Assembly (NCBI GenBank): GCA_949825025.1
Contig: OX463785.1
Span: 10,665,971 to 10,729,970 of the forward strand
Source of the DNA: Siphlonurus alternatus
Lineage: Eukaryota > Arthropoda > Insecta > Ephemeroptera > Siphlonuridae
DNA: 64,000 nt
Direction of reading: 5' to 3'
Part shown: one piece after another, positions 23,399 through 36,651 of the stretch
Layout: each line of letters opens with the position of its first letter
Position numbering within the stretch: position 1 is the first letter of the stretch
Made by a program: the position numbers and the translations under genes
Notes under the pieces: model-generated
Databases searched by the model: none
The model's input: the letters and a program-made list of their open reading frames with translations, nothing else
What the model was told of the DNA's origin: nothing

Positions 23399-26220
23399 AT
23401 ATACAGTATAATTCTGAAATTTAACTTCAAGTATAATAATTTAATCAAGGGCCTGGCGATCAAAACTGGTGATTTAAATTAAAATCCATATTGACTACAC
23501 TTGCAGGTTGTTTTTAGTGAATTTAAAAAGTATATAACATTTACTTGCAATGTTTTGATTGCCCTCAATTATATTACACCGAAATATAACTTGAAAACTA
23601 ATTTGTCATAAAAACAGCTGTTTATATGACGTCACTATAATTCAAGACAATACAGTACAAGCAAGTGAGAGCGTCGTACGTGTGCTTATTATCCATCTCC
23701 AAGTCACACATACACGACCTACTTGACAACTTATAACTTCTTTTCATCATTATTTATTCTCGCTAATCAAATCATCTTGACATGAGTCACCTCGATATTC
23801 TAATGTTTCAACCTTGAAGTAATGCTTGCAGCACGGAAATCGTTATATTTATGCCTCGTTAAATTTATTTAAATATAAGATTTAATTAGCAACAATTATG
23901 TAATAAGTACATACGTCCGGGTCTTAAAAAAATTGTGGTTTTTGTTTTATGCGATGGTAGCGTTTGTGTATGACCAAGTACACATATTAGGTATTATACG
24001 TAAATCCTGCAAAGTGTACAGAATTTGTACGTGGAAGTATGGTCTACATATTTGACTATTTCCATTAAAAGAAACAAGAAGAAGAATCAAGTCCAAGTAT
24101 ACAGTAGTCGCCTCGGAAAATTTCCCTTTACAGCCTTGTTAATCATACCCCGTAAGAATAACACAGTGCATGGGGATTAACAAGGCTGCAAGTGGGAAAT
24201 TTTTCAAGGCGACGAGTGTACGTAAGAAAATTGAGTATACAGAAAACATACACAGGACAGGGTTTACGAACAAGCCTATTATTTTTTTGTACTTAGAATC
24301 CTATACGACCCGGATCTTTTCTATACTGAATGTGTTATTTTTTTTTTTTCTTGACGTGTTGTGTAAATTTTACTTTTAAATTCGCTACATAGTCACTCGC
24401 TATTATGTATCTTATCAATTTAAAACACGTACTTATGACGTAGATAAGATATATTGTAAGAGCAAACATTGATAATGTATAGCACAGATAAATACCCAAG
24501 GTTTAACTTGATGAAGTAAGTGCTTATATAAGCATTAAATAAATAATATTTTTAAATACTCATGCAATTCTTTAATTTTAATTCTAAAAAATATGGGAAT
24601 AATTATAAATTCCTTCCGTGTATGCCATGACTAACAAAAAATATGTCTGGCAATGTTCTTTACTTCCGGCTCTATGGATTTTTTTTTATCAAGGTCATTT
24701 TTCACAATGTTATTTTATATTATTTTATGCCTTAGTACAATTTTATATTGGTTGAATAAACTCATTGTTTTGTTTGTATTATTTTGTTTATACGCGTGGG
24801 ATTTGAAAGAGGATATGCGTGAAATAAAATAAAAACATTATCAATTCTGCGCAGATTTTTTGTGTGTATGATATACGCCTAAAAATTATCCCATATATGG
24901 GCAATGTTCTACAACGTAGCTTAAAAATCGTAATATGATACTAATTTATGAACTAAAACGCGCAGTTTCATATCAAATATGAAAGAAATAAGTCGTAGGT
25001 AGGCTGATATGCTTCCAAAACACGAAAATATATTGAATTTCAATAATTAACCTTTAAAAAGATTTCAAAGCAATTGAATTTAAACCCATATTTTTCTTTG
25101 CGTAACTGAGAATAGACAAACCAGAATTAAAAAAACATAAAATTTTATTATTTAAAAAAAAAAAAAAAAAAAATCGTAAATGCGCAACAACTTTAAAATA
25201 GGTCCAACGTCTTTAAACTGCGTATTAGACTTTTTAAATCCTACGTTTTCTTATATAAAAAACATGAAAAATAATAAAATACTTACAATTTATTAAATTA
25301 ATCCACACTTTATTTAGTTGAAAGCACTTGGCACTTGATATTAAAACCACCCTATTAATCACAATTTTTTATAAAAGACTAGAAGGGTTTGTTTCTTGAA
25401 GCCTTAGTACTCACTAACTTAATATTTCATGTGACTTGTATGCAGACTATTATATTTATCCCAACTACTACGTTATATAGGAGCTAAGGACTAGTTACAT
25501 ACATAAGTCACTACCACCCGTTCACTACTTCGACACTGGGAAAACTGAAGGAAACTTCATCGTCATTGCGAATCCACACAGCTGATCTCACGCATTTCCC
25601 CTACCTACTTTTCCCCTTCTCTCTTTTTAAACAAAACACGTCATACAAATATCCATGACGTCATTTAAAATTATTCAGAATTTTGCTTTTGTTTTTTCTT
25701 TCTTACTGTTAGCATATAAGACAGTGGGTCTTATTTTATCAATAATAATTGTTATTATTTTGATAATAAATTTATTATGGTGAGTCATATTTGTTATTAT
25801 ATATATAAATATAAAATAAAACACTTGATTTCGTTATATCCTTGAAAATAACAATAAATTCTAACAAAACTATTTGAAAGTTTAACATGAAAGAATAATA
25901 ATGTTCACTTGTTACATAAATTTTAAGAGAAAAAGATGTAACTAAAGTGTTTTAAAAAAAAGTACAAGGTTGCTTTTTCACAAGAATCTATGGTACAGTA
26001 CTGTGTGCTCATCCTACTGCTACATTGCTAGTTTAATTAATTTAATCGATTTATTTGCCTCGTGTTCTTCGGGATAGCGTGAAAAATCTGCCTAATTTTA
26101 AGCGCTCTAGCTTCAACAGACAGAGGTGGAGATTTGCAATTTTAGGAGTTTATGTAAAGAGCAGTTCAGCCATCGCAAAAAGGTGAAATTTACAGCTAAA
26201 AACATTCGTATAGATCTATA
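23399..26220. other. Intergenic A/T-rich DNA with one short MITE
   Basis: A 126-bp inverted repeat lies at 24097-24222 (GTATACAGTAGTCGCCTC with GGCGACGAGTGTAC; internal CAGCCTTGTTAATC). TGACGTCA octamers lie at 23627 and 25656. There is a poly(A) run at 25153-25173. No gene is supported. Confidence 0.55.
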
Positions 26221-26363
26221 AAGGGGCATTCACAAAGTCTTAAGGCCACATTTAAGGCTCGATAATTTAAAGCTTGATTTTAGACGTGCTTTTTAGACCA
26301 TAAATTTCTGGTCTTAAATTATTGAGCCCTAATTGTGGCCTTCAGGCTTTGTGAATGCCCCTT
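26221..26363. mobile_element. Foldback MITE family G, copy 2 (short form)
   Basis: AAGGGGCATTCACAAAGTCT pairs with GGCTTTGTGAATGCCCCTTT. The interior differs from copies 1 and 3, so it is a subfamily sharing only the termini. Confidence 0.75.
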
Positions 26364-26538
26364 TTAGATTCGTAAAATATCTTATAGCAAGATTCGTATT
26401 ATCTCGAAATTATATATAATATATACAATGATATTGTATCCTTAAAATAGATAATTTTAAATGTGCCTCAATGCAGCTAAATAAATTTTACTTGTTGGTA
26501 TCATACGGAAGATAATATTATGTTCAATTATGCATAAT

Positions 26539-26715
26539 GGGGGACATTCACAAAGCACTTTAACCCCCACTTAGCCCCAAGTTTTATCCCTGGTACTAAA
26601 CATGGTGCTAAACTATGAGCTTAACATGGTTAGCCCCTGGTTTAGTACCATGTTTAGCACCAGGGATAAAACTTGGGGCTAAAGTGGGGGATTAAGTGCT
26701 TTGTGAATGCCCCCC
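26539..26715. mobile_element. Foldback MITE family G, copy 3
   Basis: GGGGGACATTCACAAAGC pairs with GCTTTGTGAATGCCCCCC. Internal arms TTTTATCCCTGGTACTAAAC and GGGGCTAA match the copy at 20962. Confidence 0.8.
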
Positions 26716-27059
26716 ATTGTCATTTACAATATTAAAAGTAGGACTGAACCAAATACTATTGCCTATTTTAAAAACAATTTGCTCTAAATACTATTAGAAC
26801 ACATTATAATTTGTGTGCTACGCCGTTTTGAATGTACGGAACATATAAATGAAGAGATTGCATTGTGAGACAGATATTTCCTCATACAAAATCCCACATT
26901 AGTCTACAGTAGTGTTTGTAGCAAGCTCGGCATGAATGATTCTCTGGCATCAAGAACACGCTCTTGCTTGGCAACGGTGCAGGGAGCAATGATTGCAAAT
27001 TGCATCAGATTTTCATGTGCCAACTGTCGTGAACGCCATCTAGTGGTGGTAAGTGCGGC

Positions 27060-27420
27060 GTAGTCATGTGTTATCAGCACAAGACCTCGATCGGTTTAAA
27101 AAAATAACTTATTACGTCATAGGCTGGATAATCAAATATATAGACACGTGGACCAGACGTGGCGTATTGCTTAAAAGTTTCGTGGGTCCCTTTCAAACCA
27201 GGGTGGCCATGGTGTATAGCAAAATCAATCCTAGAATTTACCTGATATGAATGAGGGAATTATGGAAACCTTGGTCAAGATGGTCGACCACTAATCACCT
27301 CCCGGATGCACTAGTGGATGTTCTTTAGCAACCACCACTTGTCAGTAAAAAGTTTGGCGATGCCTTCGATCGAACTCACGACTTCTGATTAAAGATGCCT
27401 ACCACTGAATCAAGTGGCTT
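27060..27420 (-). mobile_element. tRNA-derived SINE-like element
   Basis: On the minus strand it starts GCCACTTGATTCAGTGGTAG (box A-like). CTTTAAT follows in anticodon-loop position, then GTGAGTTCGATCG (box B-like) at 27374-27386. About 300 bp of unrelated body follows. The tRNA part is degenerate, so it is not a functional tRNA. The 3' end is not defined. Confidence 0.55.
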
Positions 27421-29236
27421 AATTAATACTATATAAGAAAGGCTAGTAAAATTGTTGCTATAAAATAGAGCCCAAGAGCATTATTTGTTAAAATTGAAAG
27501 AGAAAAATTCAATAATTTTTGTTGCATCTCCCCCTATACCATCCCTAACAAAGAACCGCATCATTCATTCAGTATTTATCACTCGAAGGAGTTTTTTACG
27601 ATGAAATGCAATCCGTATACCTGGCCCGGGTTAGCAGATGCACCTGGTTCTGTGGGTGGATGCCTCCATTTTGGTAAAAAACAGCATGCCTATCTGTAGC
27701 TACATTAACTTATTGTATTAATTATGCATGCCTACCCTCTTCTATGCCTATTTTACTGCCAACGTCAAAATCTTTAAATTGGGTACCGAAATCAATGGTC
27801 TACAAAACAAAAATTCGACCATACAAACATAAAAAAAGTATGATCAAACTTTGTTTCTAATTTTTCAGGTATGTCGCCTGTATACTTTACATTCCTTGGT
27901 GCATACACAAGTGCACAATGCAGGTTAAAGCCCTCTTTGCTTACAGCTCGTCTTTTACGAGTGCATGCGCCTTATCCATGGCAGCGCCGTCACAGCAAAA
28001 GTTCATTGCCGCTAGTACGAGACCATTTACATCTACTATCTGAGGCGGTATTTTCTATACAATTACAGTATTAGTACATCCATTTGTAAACATTAGTCAT
28101 TGAAATAGAGTAATAAATCTTTTAGACGAGGTCAAATCGAACGAAGCTTTAAACAATGGAGTTAAGTGGGATTTTTTTTTTTTCTGTTCACACCATCAAT
28201 GTGGGTAGATAATCAACAGAGCAATTTTGAACTTTATATATATATGACATTGGAGCCATCATGAGACAGCATCAATTTGTAGAAATAGCATGTTATGTGG
28301 GAAATGTTGAAGTTATAACGAGTTTTTCTAAATCTGGTTCAAAGTACATTAAATTTTCAAGCATAAAAAAAATATTTTCTCGTGGACTTTATACTAATGA
28401 TTTTTTTTTTTTTTTTTTTTGTTTACAAAACAGGTCTGTTTAGTTCTGCTTTTAAAGAAAAAAACTAAATCTTACTGACAGAAGACATATCAATGTTCTA
28501 TTTATACGTATCAAAATACAGTACTAAGAAACGACGCACAGTCGCACAAGGTATGAAACCATAGCATGTAATTCACTAGAAAAAAACTAAACTAAAAGGC
28601 TTCTAAGATATAAATTACTAAGAAAATCAATTTTTACTGCAAAAAAAATGTTAAGATTAATTATATCTGCATGCATTAAAACATTAAAAGAAAAAATATA
28701 CAATATTTGAGACTTTGCCAATAAAATGTTAGCATTGATGCCAAATCATATAAAGATAAAAATTTTATTTCAACTTAATCAATTAATAATCATAATGCAA
28801 TACTGCTTCTCTACAGTGTTTCTATTATAATATCAGTAAATATATAAACTGAAATTGCGACAATTTTGGTTTTACACGTGTCAGTTTTACTTATTCTTAC
28901 ATACTACGCATATAGCCAATGAAGGGAATTAATATGTGCATGTTAAAGTAGAAGCAACGCACTTATACAAGTTCGCAACACATGCAAGACAATATTATGG
29001 TGGGGCAATAGACCACAACTATATCCGTGCAAGCTAGCAAACTGTAGGAGGAGGCAGCTGATGCAGGTTTCCAAGGCTGAATAACAACTTCTGAGCAGTA
29101 TTGTTAACAAACATCTTGCACGCATCGAGTTAAAACCATGTGTCAAAAAATTAATGCCGATATGTGTCGTAAAATTATCAAAATATAAAGTTTAATCGCC
29201 TTCAGTGCAAAGTCAGAAACTTTCGGCTATAATTTT
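27421..29236. other. Intergenic DNA, no gene supported
   Basis: A G/C-richer patch at 27870-28060 is open on the plus strand for 67 codons after a TTTTTCAG acceptor-like site, but it has no matching donor or recognisable protein. The rest is A/T-rich with poly(T) at 28398. Confidence 0.4.
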
Positions 29237-29240
29237 TTAA

Positions 29241-29418
29241 GGTGCATTTCTATGGAGCGAGGATAGCGAGAAAATCACGTGCCGCATCCAATCAGAGGTT
29301 CGAGATTTCCTCACCTTGCGGGGAGCGATTTTATCACCAACATGGCCGCCATACGAGATTGAAGCAAGTGCGCTTTTCTCGCCCCGCCAAGCCCCGCTCG
29401 ATATCGCTCCATGCATCT
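29241..29418. mobile_element. TTAA-type MITE, family I
   Basis: TTAA lies at 29237-29240 and 29419-29422. Termini are GGTGCATTTCTATGGAGCGA and the complement of TCGCTCCATGCATCT. It contains ATGGCCGCC, also found in the family J pieces at about 29700 and 38190. Confidence 0.65.
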
Positions 29419-29540
29419 TTAAACCGGTATATCAACAAATCAGAGGATTCACAAGTCTTGACAATAAAATAGGTTTAAACGCCATATTCGCTAAAGGTCG
29501 TTTTGACAGTGAAGCGAAATAAGAAACTACTGAGCTTTAA

Positions 29541-29765
29541 AGGTGGATTTTCATGGGCGAAAACGGCGATGCGACGCGATTTTGACGTAAACACTGTGAA
29601 ATCCTCATATGCGTCGAGCCAGGTCGAGCCAGGTTGCAACGTGTACAGCGAATATCACATTAATTACGATGTTCTTTTTTTTTTTTTAATCTCTAAATAT
29701 GGCCGCCAATGGATGTTACAGCAAGTGCGCATTAATCACGTCGCAGGCTAAAAATTTCTCATAAA
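29541..29765. repeat. Repeat family J, copy 1
   Basis: GGTGGATTTTCATGGGCGAA, GACGCGATTTTGACG and ATGGCCGCCAATGGAT, then CAGCAAGTGCGCATTA recur at about 37880-38266. It starts after TTAA (29537-29540), so it is probably another TTAA element. Confidence 0.6.
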
Positions 29766-30412
29766 TTTGTAAATCTATCTTTTACTGTAATGGTTTATAA
29801 TTAAATCACTCCTTAATATGTAAAAATATTCCCAAAAATCTAATACGGTGCTCGAATGATTTCACATTACTGATTTTTAATGGTAATTTTATAGCACTTA
29901 TAAACATATCAAACTACGTTATAGCGGTTCTGCTGAGATACGTAACCTCGATATCAATGCATCGTCGTCATAAATATATAACATCATCATGATGATTGTA
30001 TTACTTTGTCATATCTATAGCCTCAATTGCCGCACCGACGTATTGCATTATAGCTAATAGACATATATAGCTACTACTATTGCACTTTATCCGGTACATT
30101 AATGCAGCAACGTAATAATATATTCAATATTATTATATATGCATGTAGCTAATATAGGACTTAATATTATTATATCGGCCATGACACTATTCATAGTAAC
30201 AAAGGAAGAGCAAATTACCAATTATTATAAACTGTAACACTATAATTATGGATATTAATATATCCAAAGTTTAGATAATTATATCACAGCAGCATAATCT
30301 ATGTATCAAGAATTAAATTGTAATGCAGCAAGATAGCAGAGGACACAAAAAAGAACATACAAAAAGTATGCTCCAAAATAATATATAATTATATATAAAC
30401 AGCGGGTTGGAA

Positions 30413-33400
30413 TTATCCACCTTTTTCTTGTTTTTCTTGGACAGGAGTCGTCGTAGCTTTAGAAGGTTGCATAGCCAGTTGATAGATTTCTGACAAGTTG
30501 GTACCATATTGGACTGGCTATTTGAACTTTTAATTTAATTTCACCCAAATGGCCAGTAGACATGGCATGTGCCTGTACAAACGATTTGACTATCAATATA
30601 ATAGTATTTGGGTTCATGGCTAAAAATAATGCCAATTCTTACATTAATAAAGGATCAAGAAGATGACTTTCAATTAATGAACAAGTGCTCCTTGTAAAAC
30701 TATTTTTACCAGTAATTTATGCTCACAAAAATAACAACATGATCCTGAAAAATGACAGCAAGGTTTTTTCAAATATGGTGAAATATTTAAATCATAATCT
30801 ATGTAAATCCACAATAATATCAAACAACAGAACTATTATTAAAAAATGAAAAACATAATTTTCTGTCTAAAAAAACGTGACCCAGTAATATTATTATTAT
30901 TTTACCAGTTACAACCAAAAACGAGCCACCTGAAGGCAGTGCATATACTTTTTAAAAAAAAATAAATAAAAAGAGAGGAGTCTGTTCGTATATTATAGCA
31001 GGAGGGTGACCTTGCACGGTTCTTGCTTTGCTTGCTTGGACGGAGCTGCTAAAAGGGCTTTGTGGAAGGCCTACCTAGCTTACCTTGAGAGCTCCCATCA
31101 TGTCACACAGTGCAGCATCAAACACCAATAATAATAATTTGCTTCCTACTTTCTAAATATGGTAACACCGACTTGTCAAATGTTAATCAGTAAGCTTGTT
31201 TTTTTAGTTCTTATAATTTAAATGCATGTAAATGACATTGACCCAAAGTATATAGTATGAAAATTGTAATTAATTATAATTATTTTTATTGATGGTAGTA
31301 TAATTAAATATATATTTTTTTGCATAATTTAACATCTCTTTAAATGTTGATTTTATATATAAAATACTATATTATTAATTTACTGACTTTAATAACAGCT
31401 TTAAGTAAATCACAAGCTGTTATTACATTATATTGAAGGGATAATTATGTTTTGTAATTAAAAAGGTGAGAAATTACCTTTTTTAATGACGATTTAAGAA
31501 AATTAACGACGTAATACTTATTTTTACATTGAAACAAATAGGCAATTAAAATAAATCTTTGTGCCCATCAAAATAAAAACAAAACAACAATACTGAGCCA
31601 AGAACTTCATCAATGCTAAAGGAAAATCCACTTGCCCTACCTACCAAGTACAACATAAATTAACTGCAGTGGTGTACACTTTAATTTATTTAAGAGTCCT
31701 TTTCAAAGTAGCGAACGCAAAATGATGCCAAGCAGAAAATCAAGAAGTTGCAGTATATATTTTTTTTATTAAAGGAACAAAAGTCGATGAATAAACAAAA
31801 CATTTTCAACCGCAGTTTCATATTTGTAAGGTCTAATACTTATTTACGGCTAATAAGGGTGCTATTTCTATACTGTAGTGAAGAATAATGACTTAAAGGT
31901 CACTATTATAACGTTAACTGTAGTCGTAAATATGTGATATTTTATGTCATTATGTCACCGGAAAGTATAATGATGTGAAATACTTAAATATTTTATTCTT
32001 AATTTTTTACTGTACATGACTCAACAAATGAAAGACTAGCACTAGAAGTAGCCGGAAGTGCGATGAGGTTTCTGGATTCACTAGTTCCGTTTTGAACTTG
32101 AAATTTTACAGAAAGATTTTATATTAGGGATTGTAACCTATACGCTATCTTAGAATTTTCATTAACAAAGATCCTGAAACTTCCGGTACGGTAATCTTTC
32201 ATTTGTCTAACTATATTTCCAGGGTAAACGTTTAATTTGAATAAGTGTAGGTAGTCGTTTGGTGCGGTATTTTGTTGACGAAGGCCAATGCTCCTCTGTA
32301 CTACGACGACCAGCCAGTCTCTCTGGTGGCGATGTTCAAGGAGGTTTGTGCGTATATATTGCGAGGCCAGCAGCGTCCGTCGTGCTGAGCTAATTTTGGT
32401 TTGTGCTTGAGAGAAGCCCGGGAGCAAAGCAGCAGCATCGCACATCACCAACACATACGACTTTTTAAAAAAAACTTTTTTAAGTCGCGCTCACAAACTG
32501 TTGTAGTTGTTTTGATCGTTTGAGGATTTTGGATAAATCGAAGAAATCCATTGGTTAAAATATATCGTATTTTTTGCCATACAAAAACAAAAAGTATAGT
32601 AAAATTTTGTTTAACTAGTACATCAGTTGCATCATGCGTAATGGACAAATATGATACCATATGAAATTGACAACGTCAAATCCAGATTGCCTAACATCAG
32701 TATGTAAAATATGAAAAATAAGTTTAGAAAATAAGGTGCCCTATAATCATACCGTTTTTAACCGTCATTACATGAAGCTGTCGTTTCACGGTATTTATAC
32801 ATACACCAAAAATTTCATTTTAAATTAGACTGCAATGAATGGAACACGAAATAAACTATTAGTTGAATTAGTTTTGTGGTTAGTAGAGAATTAATTAAAA
32901 AAAAAATACTATACATGTTTTTCAGCTTACTTTGCAACTGACGTATTCGTAGCGATGGTTCTGCAAAAAAAAAAGTAAAATACATGCTGTAGTATCAATA
33001 TATTATAATATTGAGAGTATTATTTGCAAAAATTTATTTGTTGCACAATATCCAACACCAAATAATCAAGAACATTCGAGATATATCTGCTACGGGGGAA
33101 AGGAACAACATCACGCGTGCTGATGGTGTGCACCACGTGACGTCACAAACGTGACCACCTAATGACGTCATATGGAAATGGTTCTCGGAAGGAATGAATC
33201 AATTCCAAGACAACCTGCATTAATTCCTAGGCTGCTAGGATCACCTAGCCTTGCCTGACTTACATGAAGTGTTACCCTCTCCTTTATAATGACGTCATTA
33301 ACTGACCTCGTCACCGAATTATTGCACTGGTAGCCATCTTTGATTATATACAACGCACGTGCTATTTATATGGAAATTTTACATAAATATATCATCATTA

Positions 33401-36400
33401 TATTTGAAAAATACATGCAAGTTTCATTAAAATAATAATTAATGCTTTCATACACATCTTTGAGTAAATAGAAGATAGAGAAAATATACGAAAATGCTAC
33501 AAATTGAACCATTTTCTACATTCTTTACAATTATAATCTGTTTATAAACCTCTGACTTGCTGTATACTTTCTGCGCTAGATTTTACTGATGTATATATTA
33601 TACTTGTACATTAGGATTGAGTGCAGAAAGTGTAGAACACCAGGGTCATGGGTTTACGAACACAATAATAATTGTATCATCATCTTACGCAATTTTTGCA
33701 AACAAATACAATATACATTTCTATAAAACGACGCAAATATACTGTACTTGCTTTTTCATTAATTTTACTAAAACAATTATTCTCTGGTATAAATGTAGGC
33801 TTCCAGTCAGCTGATTTTACGGCGTTCTCAACGTTCTATCTAAACCTATACATGTAAAAAAAAACTCGAAACTGCTGTTTTGACATAAAAGAAATTTTTT
33901 AGAGAAAAATGAGTTCTTGATTCATTATCAGAAGATCCCTAAATGGGGGATAGGAGATGTTTTCAAATTAATAGCTTTAATAGTTACCGAGAAAAAAATT
34001 AAATTTTCTAGCATGGTGGCTTATGGAGAAAATTTTCCCGCCGGGGAACACTTGAAGCCTCCATTGCACAATAAAACTGAAATTGGTGAATCATGTTTAG
34101 TTATTTTTGCTGTAAATACGTCACTGTGTTTAATTTTAATTAATTATCCAGCAAGAAAATTATCCATATATATGAAGATCTACCACCTGCGTAGTTTTGA
34201 GGCTAAAAATCCCATTCATTTAACAGGAACTATATAATTATTATATACAGCATTATATATAGAAACTGAACAAACAACGTCGAAAATTAAATTTTATACA
34301 ATTAAAAAATTTGACAGTACAAACACGCACCTGTTTTCTTTTTGTGCGTAACGTGTAAATTTATTTTGATCTTTCGTAAGAGTTTATTTTCAAATTATTA
34401 TACTTTCCCTACGTACTGTCGTAAGAAGAATAAAAATTTTACACAGAAAGATAATATTTACAAGTTGGTAACAGTGTCTTGCTTCGCTACGTAAAATGAA
34501 AGATAACATATACTATGGCTGTGTCCCAATACTCGTTTACTACCCTTCCCTACCCTTCCCTACACTACCCTACCCTACACTTTCTTCAAGAAGGGCCCTT
34601 TTGTGTTTTTTTGGTATTGGGAACGACACTTTTCGTTCCCTTTATTCCTACAAATTCGCCACCTGGTGGTAGTTTTTTTAAATTAAAAAAAGGTGAAAAA
34701 CACTTTTCAAATAAAAGAGGGAAAAATAGAAGTATATTTTAATTTTAATTTAATTGTATTAATTACTTTCAAAATATTAATAACAATAATAAAAAATAAT
34801 TATTTTTATTTATTGTAATTATTTTATACTATTTTATACTTACAGTTAGTACTTTACACTAATTTTTTTTTTAATTAAATAATTATAATTTTTATTCTAT
34901 TTATAAAAATTTGCGGTAATATTTATTATAGGCACTTAATTGCATATTAAATTGTTTAAATTCCGATCAGTTTCCATATAGCTTTCATAAAATGTCTTCT
35001 AGATTCGAGTTATCAATAATAATTATTATAAAGTATGAAAAAATAATAAAGTTACATAATATACGTTGCAAAATACACGTCCGCGTCCATATATGGCACT
35101 TCTGAATCCTGATGGTAATATTGCCGCATGGTATATAATATATTATAATATAAATACCATATATTTTATTTATCCCCCTTCTTTTGATTAAGTCACTAAA
35201 ATTTTCACATTCTAATATCTCATTGTTAGAGCTCAATGGCTTTTATAATTATAAAAATAGAACAAATGGCCACTATCCTTCTATATACTTAACTATAGCT
35301 CTATATATATTATATATATAATTAATATATAGCTATATAATATTTGGATAAACCTCTATAACATACTTTTTATTAATATAGTCAAAAAACTCCGAACACA
35401 CCTTCCAAATTAAACCCAAAAACTTGAACGTTTTCACCATGGCTCTCATTGAGAACGAGCTAGGTTATTATATTCTTGCAGCCTATCAGCCAGCAAGCGC
35501 GGATCCAGTAAAAATTGGGGGGGGGGGGGCTCCTGTTGTTAAAAAAATGGAGTGGGGGAAACGCCTCTAGACTCTATATTGCCCATGTTAAATTCAAAAT
35601 TTCAGGGGGGTGGGGTTGGGGGACTGCAGCCGCCCCCCTGGATCCGCGACTGTCAGCCACAGAATTGAAGATTCATGATGCTATATATACATTTTAGTTT
35701 AAATTGTCATGACGTTCGCCACGTGCTGTCGGATCGTGTTTGGTGATCTGACATGACCCGGTCGGTCAAACCCAATTAATATAAACCACTGCGCCATTTA
35801 AGTGACACGTACGTACCTCCTCAAGTTCCTCACCGGCTTTTTCAAATAACTGAGTAAAATAATTTTAATTGAAAAATAAAAACATGCAGGAAGAAAATAT
35901 AATATATAATAAAATAATTTAGAACAAAAATATTACTATTAATTAATTTAAGCCCGTACGTGTTATATTCAATATATTGACTGTATATTAGACGATATTA
36001 TACATTCATTAATTTTTACATGCAAACAGGCGCGGATCCAGGGGGGGGGGTCTTGGGGGGCTGCAGCCTCCCCCCCCCCTTCCAAAATTTTGGATTTAAC
36101 ATGGGCAATAAAGGCATTTCCCCCACTCCAATTTTTTTTAACATTGGCCTTATAAAGGCAGCCCCCCCCCCCGAAATTTTTTCTGGATCCGCGCCTGCAT
36201 GCAAATGTCATTAACTTAAGTTAATACGTAATGATTGAAAGATGCAATGTTGCTTATAATATAATTAAACATATATTAAACAAATATTATTATGGAGTTC
36301 AAGTTTTCTTATTGTATATAAGGATTCCATGAAAAATCGTTTTCAATAGAAAAATGATATGTCATTCATGCATGCAATATATACCGAAATTATAACTTTA

Positions 36401-36582
36401 GAGCATCATGCAGTTACAAATATTTTAAAAATATGTTATTATATATTGTATAAATTTTCCAAACAGATAATACATAATTAATATATATAGATGCCCCCCG
36501 GGTCATTATTATTTTTTCTAATATATATTTATATTTATTCCAATTTTATATTTTTATAATATATATTATTATAACATATTAC

Positions 36583-36651
<69 letters not shown>

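Noticed and set aside
27362..27420. Functional tRNA gene
   Set aside because: Boxes A and B are recognisable, but stem pairing is poor and no acceptor stem closes; it is better explained as a SINE head.
32119..32454. 111-codon minus-strand ORF as a gene
   Set aside because: There is no acceptor or donor that fits the neighbouring exons, third positions are unbiased, and the plus strand is at least as coding-like. Kept only as an open finding.
34530..34582. CTACCC/TACCCT-like tract resembling telomeric repeat
   Set aside because: The units are irregular (CCCTTCCCTA, ACTACCCTACCCTACAC) and belong to the inverted end of the 3.2-kb element.
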